Assembly: GCA_963703385.1 (NCBI GenBank)
Contig: OY969816.1
Location: 2,976,001-3,040,000 of the forward strand
Source: Rhodoblastus sp963703385
Lineage (GTDB): Bacteria; Pseudomonadota; Alphaproteobacteria; Rhizobiales; Beijerinckiaceae
DNA: 64,000 bases
Direction: 5' to 3'
Numbering within the stretch: the first letter of the stretch is position 1; every line of letters starts with the position of its first letter. Of this stretch, positions 51,386 through 59,810 are shown piece after piece. The position numbers and the translations under genes were made by a program. Under the pieces are notes generated by a model. That model was not told the DNA's origin. It saw only the letters and a program-made list of their open reading frames with translations, and searched no databases.

Positions 51386-52738
51386 TCACGCGGCCTGTTC
51401 CTTGAGCAGGAATCCAGAGACGGCCCGGCGCTTGTTGAGCCATTGCATCGCCTTGGCGACATCCTCGACGCCGACCGCCTCGATCCGCGCCGCCCAGCCG
51501 AGCACGTCCTGGACATTGCCGCCGCTGGCCAGCGCCGCGCCGAACCAGCGCGCCAGCGCGACCTGGCTGTCCTGGGCGTAGATTGCGTCGGCGACGAGGC
51601 GCGTCGAAGCGCGCGCGACATCTTCCGCGCTGACGCCGTCGCGCCGCAATTCGGCGAGAACCTCGTCCACGCCGCGCTCCAGCTCTTCGAGGATCACGCC
51701 CTCGGCGGGGGTCGCATAGACATAGAAGCGGCTCTCGTCCAGGGCGTCGGAATAATAATAGGCGCCGGCGGCGACGGCGCTTCGGCGCTCCAGCACCAGG
51801 CGGCGGAACAGCAGGCTGGTCTGGCCGCCGCCGAGATGTTGGGCCAGCACGTCGAGGGCCTCCGATTCGCCCTTTGCCGCGGTAAAGGCCGAGGGCACCA
51901 GATAGATGCGCTCGAATTGCGGCTGTTCGACTTTTGGATCGGCGAGCCTGACGATGCGTTCGGCGCGGGGTTCCGGCTCGCGCGGGCGATGGCGTTGCGG
52001 CGCCTCGCCGCGCGCCGGGATTTTTCCGTAGGTCTCGCGCGCCAGAAGCTCGACTTCCGGCGCCTCGATGTCGCCGGCGACAATGAGAATGGCGTTTTCC
52101 GGCGTGTAGAAGCGGCGGTAATAGCGAAGCGCGTCCTCGCGGTCGAGCGTCTCGATCTCATGGGCCAGGCCGATGATCGGCACGCCATAGGCATGATGGG
52201 TGTAGAGCGCCGCGTTCAGCGCCTCGTCGAGCTGGGCCGCCGGGTCGGCCTCGGTGCGCATGCGGCGCTCCTCCATCACCACGTCGCGCTCCGGCGCCAC
52301 CACCTCGTCGGTCAGGTTCAGGCCGGTCATGCGGTCGGCCTCGAATTCCATCATGGTCTTGAGGCATTCGCGGGCGACGCGCTGGAAATAGGCGGTAAAA
52401 TCGTGGGAGGTGAAGGCGTTCTCCTGTCCGCCCAATTCGGCGACAAGATGCGAGAACTCACCCTGTTTATGCTCGTGCGTGCCCTTGAACATCAGATGTT
52501 CGAGGAAATGGGCGATGCCGCTTTTCCCGCGCGGATCGTCGGCCGAGCCGTTGCGATACCACACCATATGGGTGACAACCGGCGCGCGGTGGTCGGGAAT
52601 GACCACCACGTCCATGCCGTTTTCGAGGCGGAAATGATCGACGCGCGGCCCCGCATGGGCTGCGCCGCCCTGCCCGATTTGATGCGACGGCGTCTGCTGC
52701 GCCGCGCCAGAGGGGGGGACGTGCTGCGATCGGGACAA
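51386..52738 (-). CDS. M16 family zinc metallopeptidase, catalytic subunit
   Basis: 450 residues from a TTG at 52738 (GGAG seven bases upstream; the nearby ATG is out of frame). GIAHFLEHLMFKGT contains the inverted zinc motif HFLEH, with the third ligand Glu downstream in APERDVVMEERRMRTE. Pitrilysin/processing-peptidase-like; partners with the next gene. In alphaproteobacteria this pair often follows lspA, suggesting envelope protein quality control (inference). No obvious signal peptide. Confidence 0.87.
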   Translation of the reverse strand: MSRSQHVPPSGAAQQTPSHQIGQGGAAHAGPRVDHFRLENGMDVVVIPDHRAPVVTHMVWYRNGSADDPRGKSGIAHFLEHLMFKGTHEHKQGEFSHLVAELGGQENAFTSHDFTAYFQRVARECLKTMMEFEADRMTGLNLTDEVVAPERDVVMEERRMRTEADPAAQLDEALNAALYTHHAYGVPIIGLAHEIETLDREDALRYYRRFYTPENAILIVAGDIEAPEVELLARETYGKIPARGEAPQRHRPREPEPRAERIVRLADPKVEQPQFERIYLVPSAFTAAKGESEALDVLAQHLGGGQTSLLFRRLVLERRSAVAAGAYYYSDALDESRFYVYATPAEGVILEELERGVDEVLAELRRDGVSAEDVARASTRLVADAIYAQDSQVALARWFGAALASGGNVQDVLGWAARIEAVGVEDVAKAMQWLNKRRAVSGFLLKEQAA

Positions 52739-52840
52739 GGCGCTGCTCCATTTTTTGAAAAAAATGCCTGTCCCGCCAATATAGAATGCAAAAGCCGGAA
52801 CGACAGCCCCGGCTTCAAAAATTCATCCTTTGTCGCGCGA

Positions 52841-53587
52841 TCAGAACAGGCCGAAAAATTTCTTGTCCTTGCTGATGTCGCCCGACCGCAGGCCGGAGAC
52901 ATTGCCGTCCGCGCCGCGCACCTTGTCCAGATAGCCGCCCGGCGGCTGGACCAGATCCTGCGGATTGGAGGGACGGACTCCGGCCGGACCAGCCAGGGGA
53001 CCCGGCTGAGGCAGGGAGCGCGCCTTGGGGACGTTCAGTTTCGGCCGCTCGGCGTAAGAGATGTCGTTCGCGGGATTGCCGTTGTTGAGCCCGACATTGC
53101 CGAGCATCCGGTCCCACAGGCCCGGTTCGCTGGCGGGCGCAGGCGCCGGCGGCGTCTGGACCGGGGTCAGCGCCTTGCCCTGCGGCTCGATCGCCGCCTG
53201 ATTGCTGGGCTGCGAGTCATTGTGATGGCCCCAACCAAAGAAATTGGGGAGGAGATTCTGGTTGTCGGCCGGCGCGGCGGCCGCAGGCGCCGCCTGCGCG
53301 GTGGGGGCGGGTTGCGCCGCGGGCGCGGCAGGTTGCGGCGCGGGCGCGGCGGGTTGCGGTGCGGGCGCGGCGGGTTGCGGTGCGGGCGCGGCGGGTTGCT
53401 GGGCAGCCGTCCCTTGATTGGACGCGCCATTGCCGCCGAGGCCGATAGTGCTCATCGCCTTGCCCCAGAGCGAATCGTCGGCGCGGGCGGTCGGCGCGAC
53501 CAAAAGCAGCGCACAGGCCAACAGCCCGCCCGCCGTCCATGGCGCGATCTTCCCTCGCCGCGCACGTTCCGTCAACGCCTCACCCAC
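52841..53587 (-). CDS. Exported Pro/Ala-rich protein, possibly DUF3035/BamF-like
   Basis: 248 residues from a GTG at 53587 (start uncertain). Signal peptide around TAGGLLACALLLVAPTARA, a central repeat of PAAPAPQ heptapeptides (four copies coded by 21-bp units), then a conserved-looking end with DISYAERPKLNVPKARSLPQ and KFFGLF. In many alphaproteobacteria a DUF3035 protein (BamF, outer-membrane assembly) lies between lspA and M16 genes and has a short 'P-L-x-V-P' motif; RPKLNVP is reminiscent, but similarity is too weak to claim. Confidence 0.6.
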   Translation of the reverse strand: MGEALTERARRGKIAPWTAGGLLACALLLVAPTARADDSLWGKAMSTIGLGGNGASNQGTAAQQPAAPAPQPAAPAPQPAAPAPQPAAPAAQPAPTAQAAPAAAAPADNQNLLPNFFGWGHHNDSQPSNQAAIEPQGKALTPVQTPPAPAPASEPGLWDRMLGNVGLNNGNPANDISYAERPKLNVPKARSLPQPGPLAGPAGVRPSNPQDLVQPPGGYLDKVRGADGNVSGLRSGDISKDKKFFGLF

Positions 53588-53653
53588 TCAGACATCCCCC
53601 CAAAACCCTGGCCTTTCGCCAAGGCCGCCAAAATACCGCCAGTTAACCGAGAT

Positions 53654-54082
53654 TCAAGGCGTTTTCGCGGCAGGCGCCGAGGACGCCGCGGCAGCCGCCG
53701 GCGCAGGCGCGGCGGGCGCCGCCGCCGGCGCGCTGGCGCCGCCGCCGAAATCGAACATTTTGTTCAGCAGATAGCGTTTGGGCATTTGGTAAGCGCCGTT
53801 GTTGGGGCCATTGTCGTCATCGTCAGTGGCGGCCTGCTCGCCATTGGCGGGCTGTCCTCCGTTGGCGCTTTGGCCGGCAGCCTGCCCGCCCGCGCCGTTG
53901 TTTTTCGGCCGGTCCGGGGCCATCATGCGATTGATCAGATATTGATGCGGCGCGGCAGCGCCGAAGACCGTCGGCTGCTGTTCAGAGTCCTGCGCTTTGG
54001 CTGCGACGCAAGCCGAGGCGATCACGCCTGCCGCGAGCAAAGCCGCCGTCGCGACCCGGCCGATGAACTTCGTTCCTGACAT
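53654..54082 (-). CDS. Exported hypothetical protein with internal YLxNxM repeat
   Basis: 142 residues from ATG 54082. Signal peptide 1-30 (VATAALLAAGVIASACVAAKA). Mature chain: APHQYLINRMMAPDRP, a Gly/Asn/Gln/Asp-rich low-complexity middle (GGQAAGQSANGGQPANGEQ, DDDD), PKRYLLNKMFDFGGG, and an Ala/Pro tail. The two YL(I/L)N(R/K)M segments look like a duplicated short motif. It lies 19 bases downstream of lspA on the same strand; the Cys in the signal (ASACVA) does not form a clear lipobox. Function unknown. Confidence 0.6.
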   Translation of the reverse strand: MSGTKFIGRVATAALLAAGVIASACVAAKAQDSEQQPTVFGAAAPHQYLINRMMAPDRPKNNGAGGQAAGQSANGGQPANGEQAATDDDDNGPNNGAYQMPKRYLLNKMFDFGGGASAPAAAPAAPAPAAAAASSAPAAKTP

Positions 54083-54101
54083 TCTGCCTGCGCTCCTCGT
54101 C

Positions 54102-54602
54102 TCACGCGCCGTCGTCGGCCTCGCGCCTCGCCGCCTCATACACCAGCAGGACGACGCCGACAAATATGGCGGCGTCGGCCAGGTTGAAGACATAATTGGA
54201 CAAGGGCCCGAGCGGGAAGGGGGTGTGGAAGTAAAGGAAATCGGCCACGGCGCCATGGGTCAGGCGGTCGCTGGCGTTGCCGAGCGCGCCGCCGATCAGG
54301 AAACCGAAAGCGAGCGCCGAAACCAGGCTGCGCGCCCGCCACAGCCAGCGGACCAGCAGGACCACGGCGACGCCCGCGACCGCGACGAGTGCGAAACGTC
54401 CAACGTCGCCGTCGGAGCGCAGCATCGTATAGGCTATCCCGCGGTTCCAGCTCATCACCACAGCCAGAAAAGGCGTCAGGGCATAGCGCGGATGATTCGG
54501 GCCGCCGAGCAGTCCGATCGCGAAAGATTTGCTGGCCTGGTCCGCCGCGAACACCAACGCCGCGGCGACGAAGCCGGCGAAGCGCCGGGAAGCGAGGCTC
54601 AC
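54102..54602 (-). CDS. lspA: Lipoprotein signal peptidase
   Basis: 166 residues from a GTG that overlaps the ileS stop (GTGA, 54599-54602); no upstream ATG fits. Four membrane segments; catalytic Asp pair in GNASDRLTHGAVADF and FNLADAAIFVGVVLL; NRGIAYTML replaces the usual N-x-G-A-F-S. Cleaves prolipoprotein signal peptides before the modified Cys at the inner membrane. The ileS-lspA order is widely conserved. Confidence 0.92.
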   Translation of the reverse strand: MSLASRRFAGFVAAALVFAADQASKSFAIGLLGGPNHPRYALTPFLAVVMSWNRGIAYTMLRSDGDVGRFALVAVAGVAVVLLVRWLWRARSLVSALAFGFLIGGALGNASDRLTHGAVADFLYFHTPFPLGPLSNYVFNLADAAIFVGVVLLVYEAARREADDGA

Positions 54603-57592
54603 GGCCAGCGGCCCAAGGAGCGGCCCAAGGAGCGGCCCATGTCGCGCAATTCGCGTAAGGCGCGGGCGTCGCGCGGGGTCACGTCGGGGAATTCGGGATC
54701 GGCGCCGACGAGCTGTGATATCCGCCAGGACCGCGCGCATTTGCGTCCCTGGGCGCGGCGGCTGACCACCCCGACGCCGGGCGTCTCGGGCAGATTGAAG
54801 GCGCCTTGCGGCGGTGGCGCGGCCACGATCTCGATCGAGGAAGTGATGCAGATATCGGCGAAATCCACGTTTTCGAGCGCGGCGCGCAGGCTCTCGTCCG
54901 CAATGAACACCTGCGGGTCGGCTTCAAGCGAGGCGCCGATGGTCTTTTGGGCGCGCTCGATCTCCAGCGCCCCGGTGACCACGGCGCGGACACGACGCAG
55001 GCTGCGCCATTTGGCCGCCAACGCCTCGTCGCGCCAAAGCTCCAGCCCGGCGGGGAACTCAGTGAGGTGCACCGAAGCCGCGCCGTGGGGCCGGAAGGCG
55101 AGCCAGGCTTCTTCGGCGGTGAAGCACAGGATCGGGGCCAGCCATTTCAGCAGCGCGTCGCAAATCATGTCGATCGCGGTCAGCGCCGCCCTGCGGGTCA
55201 CGCTGGAGGGCGGGTCGCAATAGAGTCCATCCTTGCGGATGTCGAAGTAGAAGGCCGACAGATCGCCGGTCATGAAGCTTGAGAGCAGCGCGACCACTTT
55301 TTTATAATCGAAGGCGGCATAGGCCTCGCGGACGGATGGGTCGATCTCGGCGAGCCGGTGCAGGATATAGCGCTCCAGCTCCGGCATGTCGGTTTGCTCG
55401 ACCGCTTCCGCCGGATCGAAATGGGCGAGCGCGCCGAGCATCCAGCGCAAAGTATTGCGCAGCTTGCGATAGGTCTCGGAGAAAGTGGCCAGAATCTCTT
55501 TGCCGATGCGCAGATCGTCGGAATAATCCGAGGCTGCGACCCACAGGCGCAAGATGTCGGCGCCGGCGTCCTTGATCACGGTCTGGGGCGCGACGACATT
55601 GCCGAGCGATTTCGACATTTTGCGGCCCTTTTCGTCGAGGACGAATCCGTGGGTCAGCACGGAATCATAGGGCGCGCGACCGCGGGTGCCGCAGCTTTCA
55701 AGCAGAGAGGAATGAAACCAGCCGCGATGCTGGTCCGAGCCTTCGAGATACATGACCTCGTCCGGCCCGCCGTCGTGTTTTCGGCGGATTCCGGCCAGGG
55801 TCGGAAAATTTTTCGCGTCTTCCAGGGTAAAAGCGTGGGTCGAGCCGGAATCGAACCAGACGTCGAGCACGTCGTCGATTTTCTCGTAATTTTCCGGGTC
55901 ATGGTCGGGCTTCAAAAATCGCTCTGCCGCGCCCTCCTTGTACCAGGCGTCGGCGCCTTCCTGGGCAAAGGCTTCGACGATCCGGGCATTGACCTTTTCA
56001 TCGACCAGAATGTCGTGACCGCCCTTCGTGACGAAAACCGCGATCGGCACGCCCCAGGCGCGCTGGCGCGACACCACCCAATCGGGGCGGTTGGCGATCA
56101 TGCCGGTGATGCGGTTTTCGCCCGCCGCCGGCACCCAGGTTGTTCTGGCGATTTCTTCCAAGGCTATGGCGCGCAACGTCGGCTTGTTCGATCCGGCGCC
56201 GAGGTTTTTGGCCGCCGTCGGGTCGAGCGGCGCCGCGAAAGGCTGGTCCATCGCAATGAACCATTGCGGGGTGTTGCGGAAAATCACCGGCTTTTTCGAG
56301 CGCCAGCTGTGCGGATACTGGTGTTTTACTCGCCCGCGCGCCAGCAGCGCCTTTTGGGAAATCAGCGCAGCAATAACCCTCTCATTGGCGTCACCCTTGT
56401 TGCCCTTGTCGTCGATAACGCGGGCGCCGGGAAAGCCGGGGACTTCGTCGGTGTAAAAGCCGTCGGCGTCGACCGTATAGGGGATGCGCGTATCGATACC
56501 CCGCTCATGCAGCAGGCGTCCCGAGGCCATCCAGATATCAAAATCCTCGCGGCCATGGCCGGGCGCGGTGTGGACGAAGCCGGCGCCGGCGTCGTCGGTG
56601 ACATGGTCGCCGTCGAGCAGCGGAACCTTGAACGCGAAGCCGAGCTTTTCCAGCGGGTGGGCGCAAGTCATGCCCGCCAGTTCGCGCGCCGGAACCTCGC
56701 GGAGCCGTTCGAACGCCTCGACCTTGGCGGCGTGGAACACGCTTTCGGCGAGTTTTTCCGCCAGGACGAACTGGTCGCCGGTCTTGGCCCAGTTCCCCTC
56801 CGGCGCTGCGACGACGCGGAAGAGGCCATAGGCGATCTTGTGCGAAAAGGCGATGGCGCGATTGCCCGGCAGGGTCCAGGGCGTGGTCGTCCAGATCACC
56901 ACCCGCGCGTCCTCACCTTGCACCGGAAAGGCCACAAAAACCCAATCGGAGGTATGGTCCTCATATTCCACTTCGGCTTCCGCCAAAGCGGTCTTTTCCA
57001 CCACCGACCACATCACCGGCTTGGAGCCTCGATACAAAAGGCCGTTGGCGGCGAATTTCATGATCTCCGCCGCAATGACGCTTTCGGCGGAAAAGTCCAT
57101 GGTGGCGTAGCGGCCCGCCCAGTCGCCGGCGACGCCGAGGCGCTTGAACTCCTCGCGCTGCACCTCCAGCCAATGTTCGGCGAAGGACCGGCATTCGCGG
57201 CGGAATTCGACCACCGGCACTTCGTCCTTGTTGCGCCCCTTGGCGCGATATTGCTCCTCGATCTTCCATTCGATCGGCAGGCCATGGCAGTCCCAGCCCG
57301 GCACATAATTGACGTCCTTGCCGAGCATGCGCTGCGAGCGGGTGACGAGATCCTTGAGAATCTTGTTCAGCGCATGGCCGATATGGATATTGCCATTGGC
57401 GTAGGGCGGGCCGTCATGCAGCACGAATTTCGGCCTGCCGGCGTTTTCCAGGCGCATTTTCTCGGTCAGGCCGATGCTTTGCCAATGGGCCAGCAGCTCC
57501 GGCTCCTTTTTCGGCAGGCCGGCGCGCATGGGGAAATCGGTTTTCGGCAGGTAGAGCGTCGAGGAATAATCGGGACCCGTCTTCTCGGTCAT
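54599..57592 (-). CDS. ileS: Isoleucyl-tRNA synthetase
   Basis: 997 residues. Class I motifs NGNIHIGHALNKIL (HIGH) and GRKMSKSLGNVV (KMSKS), the editing domain between them (TTTPWTLPGNRAI) and anticodon-binding helices after. The C-terminus has KCARSWR but lacks the second zinc cysteine pair. The final residues (GRSLGRSLGRWP) come from a 12-bp tandem repeat shared with the lspA start region. Essential; charges tRNA-Ile. Confidence 0.96.
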   Translation of the reverse strand: MTEKTGPDYSSTLYLPKTDFPMRAGLPKKEPELLAHWQSIGLTEKMRLENAGRPKFVLHDGPPYANGNIHIGHALNKILKDLVTRSQRMLGKDVNYVPGWDCHGLPIEWKIEEQYRAKGRNKDEVPVVEFRRECRSFAEHWLEVQREEFKRLGVAGDWAGRYATMDFSAESVIAAEIMKFAANGLLYRGSKPVMWSVVEKTALAEAEVEYEDHTSDWVFVAFPVQGEDARVVIWTTTPWTLPGNRAIAFSHKIAYGLFRVVAAPEGNWAKTGDQFVLAEKLAESVFHAAKVEAFERLREVPARELAGMTCAHPLEKLGFAFKVPLLDGDHVTDDAGAGFVHTAPGHGREDFDIWMASGRLLHERGIDTRIPYTVDADGFYTDEVPGFPGARVIDDKGNKGDANERVIAALISQKALLARGRVKHQYPHSWRSKKPVIFRNTPQWFIAMDQPFAAPLDPTAAKNLGAGSNKPTLRAIALEEIARTTWVPAAGENRITGMIANRPDWVVSRQRAWGVPIAVFVTKGGHDILVDEKVNARIVEAFAQEGADAWYKEGAAERFLKPDHDPENYEKIDDVLDVWFDSGSTHAFTLEDAKNFPTLAGIRRKHDGGPDEVMYLEGSDQHRGWFHSSLLESCGTRGRAPYDSVLTHGFVLDEKGRKMSKSLGNVVAPQTVIKDAGADILRLWVAASDYSDDLRIGKEILATFSETYRKLRNTLRWMLGALAHFDPAEAVEQTDMPELERYILHRLAEIDPSVREAYAAFDYKKVVALLSSFMTGDLSAFYFDIRKDGLYCDPPSSVTRRAALTAIDMICDALLKWLAPILCFTAEEAWLAFRPHGAASVHLTEFPAGLELWRDEALAAKWRSLRRVRAVVTGALEIERAQKTIGASLEADPQVFIADESLRAALENVDFADICITSSIEIVAAPPPQGAFNLPETPGVGVVSRRAQGRKCARSWRISQLVGADPEFPDVTPRDARALRELRDMGRSLGRSLGRWP
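54607..54639. repeat. 12-bp tandem repeat at the ileS-lspA junction
   Basis: AGCGGCCCAAGG twice plus a 9-base third copy; codes for the Arg-Ser-Leu-Gly repeats at the IleS C-terminus. Confidence 0.7.
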
Positions 57593-57805
57593 GGCGAAGA
57601 ATCTCTGTGGCGAAGGGCCGCACGGCCCGGATCGGCGAGACTGCGGGGAAAACGCAAGAAGTCCCGGCGCGCCGGCGAGCGCACAGGCTCAGCCGCGAGC
57701 CGGGCCGATAATTCGCCGGGAAATCCTGCGGGCGCGAAACGACATGCGGCCTTTTAGCAAGAACAGCGCGCGCGAATAAAGGCCCCGCAACAAAAAAGCG
57801 CGAAT

Positions 57806-57830
57806 CCCTTCTCCCCTTGCGGGAGAAGGG
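57806..57830 (-). terminator. Hairpin and T-run terminator after pntB, built from dispersed repeat
   Basis: Stem CCCTTCTCCC / GGGAGAAGGG (10 bp, loop CTTGC). On the minus strand it is followed eight bases later by TTTTTT. The hairpin is the same repeat unit found inside mutL (48955-49022), so a mobile palindrome appears to serve as terminator of the pnt operon. Confidence 0.65.
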
Positions 57831-57876
57831 CCGCGCCCGATGATTATTGGAAAGCGAAGCAGTTTGCGATTCGGCC

Positions 57877-59280
57877 TTAATGCGCCATGGCCTTGATGAT
57901 GCTCTCGACCACTTTTTTGGCGTCGCCGAACAGCATCATCGTATTGTCCTTGAAGAACAATTCGTTCTCGACCCCGGCATAGCCCGACGCCATGCTGCGC
58001 TTGACGAACATCACCGTCTTGGCCTTTTCAACGTCAAGGATCGGCATGCCATAGATCGGCGAGGTCTTGTCGGTCTTGGCCGCCGGATTGGTCACGTCGT
58101 TGGCACCGATGACGAAGGCGACATCGGCCTGGGCGAATTCGGAATTGATGTCCTCCAGTTCGAACACCTCGTCATAGGGGACATTGGCTTCCGCCAGCAG
58201 CACGTTCATATGGCCGGGCATGCGGCCCGCCACCGGATGGATGGCGTATCTGACGTCGACGCCCTCGGCCTTGAGCAGGTCGACCATTTCGCGCAGGGCG
58301 TGCTGGGCCTGGGCCACCGCCATGCCATAGCCCGGCGCGATGATGACCTTGGACGAGTTCTCGAGAATATAGGCCGCGTCTTCCGGCGAGCCCTTCTTGA
58401 CCGGACGGTTTTCCTTGGCGCCCCCGACGGCCGCCGCGTCCTCGCCGCCAAAGCCGCCGAGGATGACCGAGATGAAGGAGCGGTTCATGCCCTTGCACAT
58501 GATGTAGGACAGGATCGCGCCCGAGGAGCCGACCAGTGCGCCGGTGATGATCAGCGCCAGATTACCCAAAGTGAAGCCGATGCCGGCCGCCGCCCAGCCC
58601 GAATAGGAGTTGAGCATCGAGATCACCACCGGCATGTCGGCGCCGCCGATCGGAATGATCAGCAACACGCCGAGCGCCAGCGCCACCAGCACGATCGCCA
58701 GGAACAGCGGGGCGGCGCCCGTACCGAAGAACGAGGCGATCAGCAGGACGAGGGCAATCCCCAGCGCAAGATTGATGGCGTGGCGTTGCGGCAGCATGAT
58801 CGGCTTGCCGGACATGCGGCCGTCGAGCTTCAGAAAGGCGATGACCGAGCCGGTGAAAGTGACGGCGCCGATGGCCGCGCCGAGCGACATTTCGATCAGG
58901 CTGGCCGGATGGATGTCGCCGGGAACGCCGATGCCGAAAGCCTGCGGCGCGAAGAGCGCGCCCGCCGCCACCAGAACCGCCGCCAAGCCGACCAAAGAAT
59001 GGAAGAAGGCGACCAGCTGCGGCATTTTGGTCATTTCGATGCGCCGCGCCACAACCGCGCCGAAGCCGCCGCCGATGGCGAGGCCGGCGACCACCAGCAG
59101 CCAGCCGACCGCGCCCGACGGCAGCTTCAACGCCAGCGTCGTGAGGATGGCGATGGCCATGCCGATCATGCCGTAGCGGTTGCCCCGGCGCGAGGTGGTG
59201 GGATGCGACAGGCCGCGCAGGGCGAAAATGAACAGGACGCCGGCGACGAGATAGAGAAGGGCCGCGAGATTGACGTTCAT
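57877..59280 (-). CDS. pntB: NAD(P) transhydrogenase subunit beta
   Basis: 467 residues: nine N-terminal membrane segments, then the NADP-binding domain III (IAPGYGMAVAQAQHALREMV, FVIGANDVTNPAAKTDKTSP, VFVKRSMASGYAGVENELFF). Proton-translocating transhydrogenase that makes NADPH from NADH using the proton gradient. Third gene of the pntAA-pntAB-pntB operon, 5 bases after pntAB. Confidence 0.95.
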   Translation of the reverse strand: MNVNLAALLYLVAGVLFIFALRGLSHPTTSRRGNRYGMIGMAIAILTTLALKLPSGAVGWLLVVAGLAIGGGFGAVVARRIEMTKMPQLVAFFHSLVGLAAVLVAAGALFAPQAFGIGVPGDIHPASLIEMSLGAAIGAVTFTGSVIAFLKLDGRMSGKPIMLPQRHAINLALGIALVLLIASFFGTGAAPLFLAIVLVALALGVLLIIPIGGADMPVVISMLNSYSGWAAAGIGFTLGNLALIITGALVGSSGAILSYIMCKGMNRSFISVILGGFGGEDAAAVGGAKENRPVKKGSPEDAAYILENSSKVIIAPGYGMAVAQAQHALREMVDLLKAEGVDVRYAIHPVAGRMPGHMNVLLAEANVPYDEVFELEDINSEFAQADVAFVIGANDVTNPAAKTDKTSPIYGMPILDVEKAKTVMFVKRSMASGYAGVENELFFKDNTMMLFGDAKKVVESIIKAMAH

Positions 59281-59285
59281 GGATC

Positions 59286-59762
59286 TCAGCCCTTCTTCTT
59301 GTACATGGCGAGCATTCGCGCGGTGACCAGGAAGCCGCCGAAGATGTTCACCGAGGCGAGGATCAGCGCGATGAAGCCGAAGACGCGCGCCCAGATCGGG
59401 CCGCTGTCGAGCGCGCCCGCCCCATCCACGCCGACCGCCAGAAGGGCGCCGACGACGATCACCGAGGAAATGGCGTTGGTGACCGACATCAAGGGCGTGT
59501 GGAGCGCCGGGGTCACCGACCAGACCACATAATAGCCGACGAAGACCGCGAGGACGAAAATCGCCAGGCGGAAGATGAAGGGATCGATCGCGCCGCCGCT
59601 CGCCGCATGGGCGGCGGCGCCCGCCGCGCCGGCGACATGATCGGCGACCTGGGTCAGATGGGAGGCGCGATCGGCGTAAGCCTGCGCCGCATCGGCGGCG
59701 GCGCGCGCCGTCCGGGCCGCGTCGCGCGCCTGGTCGACCAGCGTTTGTATGTCAGTAGCCAT
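59286..59762 (-). CDS. pntAB: NAD(P) transhydrogenase subunit alpha, membrane part (PntAB)
   Basis: 158 residues from MATDIQTLVDQARDAARTAR; upstream in-frame starts add only a few residues. An Ala-rich helical N-terminus precedes three or four membrane helices (RLAIFVLAVFVGYYVVWSVT, FGFIALILASVNIFGGFLV). Domain II alpha portion encoded separately from PntAA, as in Rhodospirillum. Confidence 0.9.
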   Translation of the reverse strand: MATDIQTLVDQARDAARTARAAADAAQAYADRASHLTQVADHVAGAAGAAAHAASGGAIDPFIFRLAIFVLAVFVGYYVVWSVTPALHTPLMSVTNAISSVIVVGALLAVGVDGAGALDSGPIWARVFGFIALILASVNIFGGFLVTARMLAMYKKKG

Positions 59763-59810
59763 TCTCTTGCCCCTCTCTCGGGCCTCGATCACGTGGTTGG
59801 ATCAGCAGCC

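Noticed and set aside
53333..53412. CRISPR-like repeats
   Set aside because: The 21-bp units are adjacent without spacers and code for PAAPAPQ heptapeptides; an in-gene tandem repeat.
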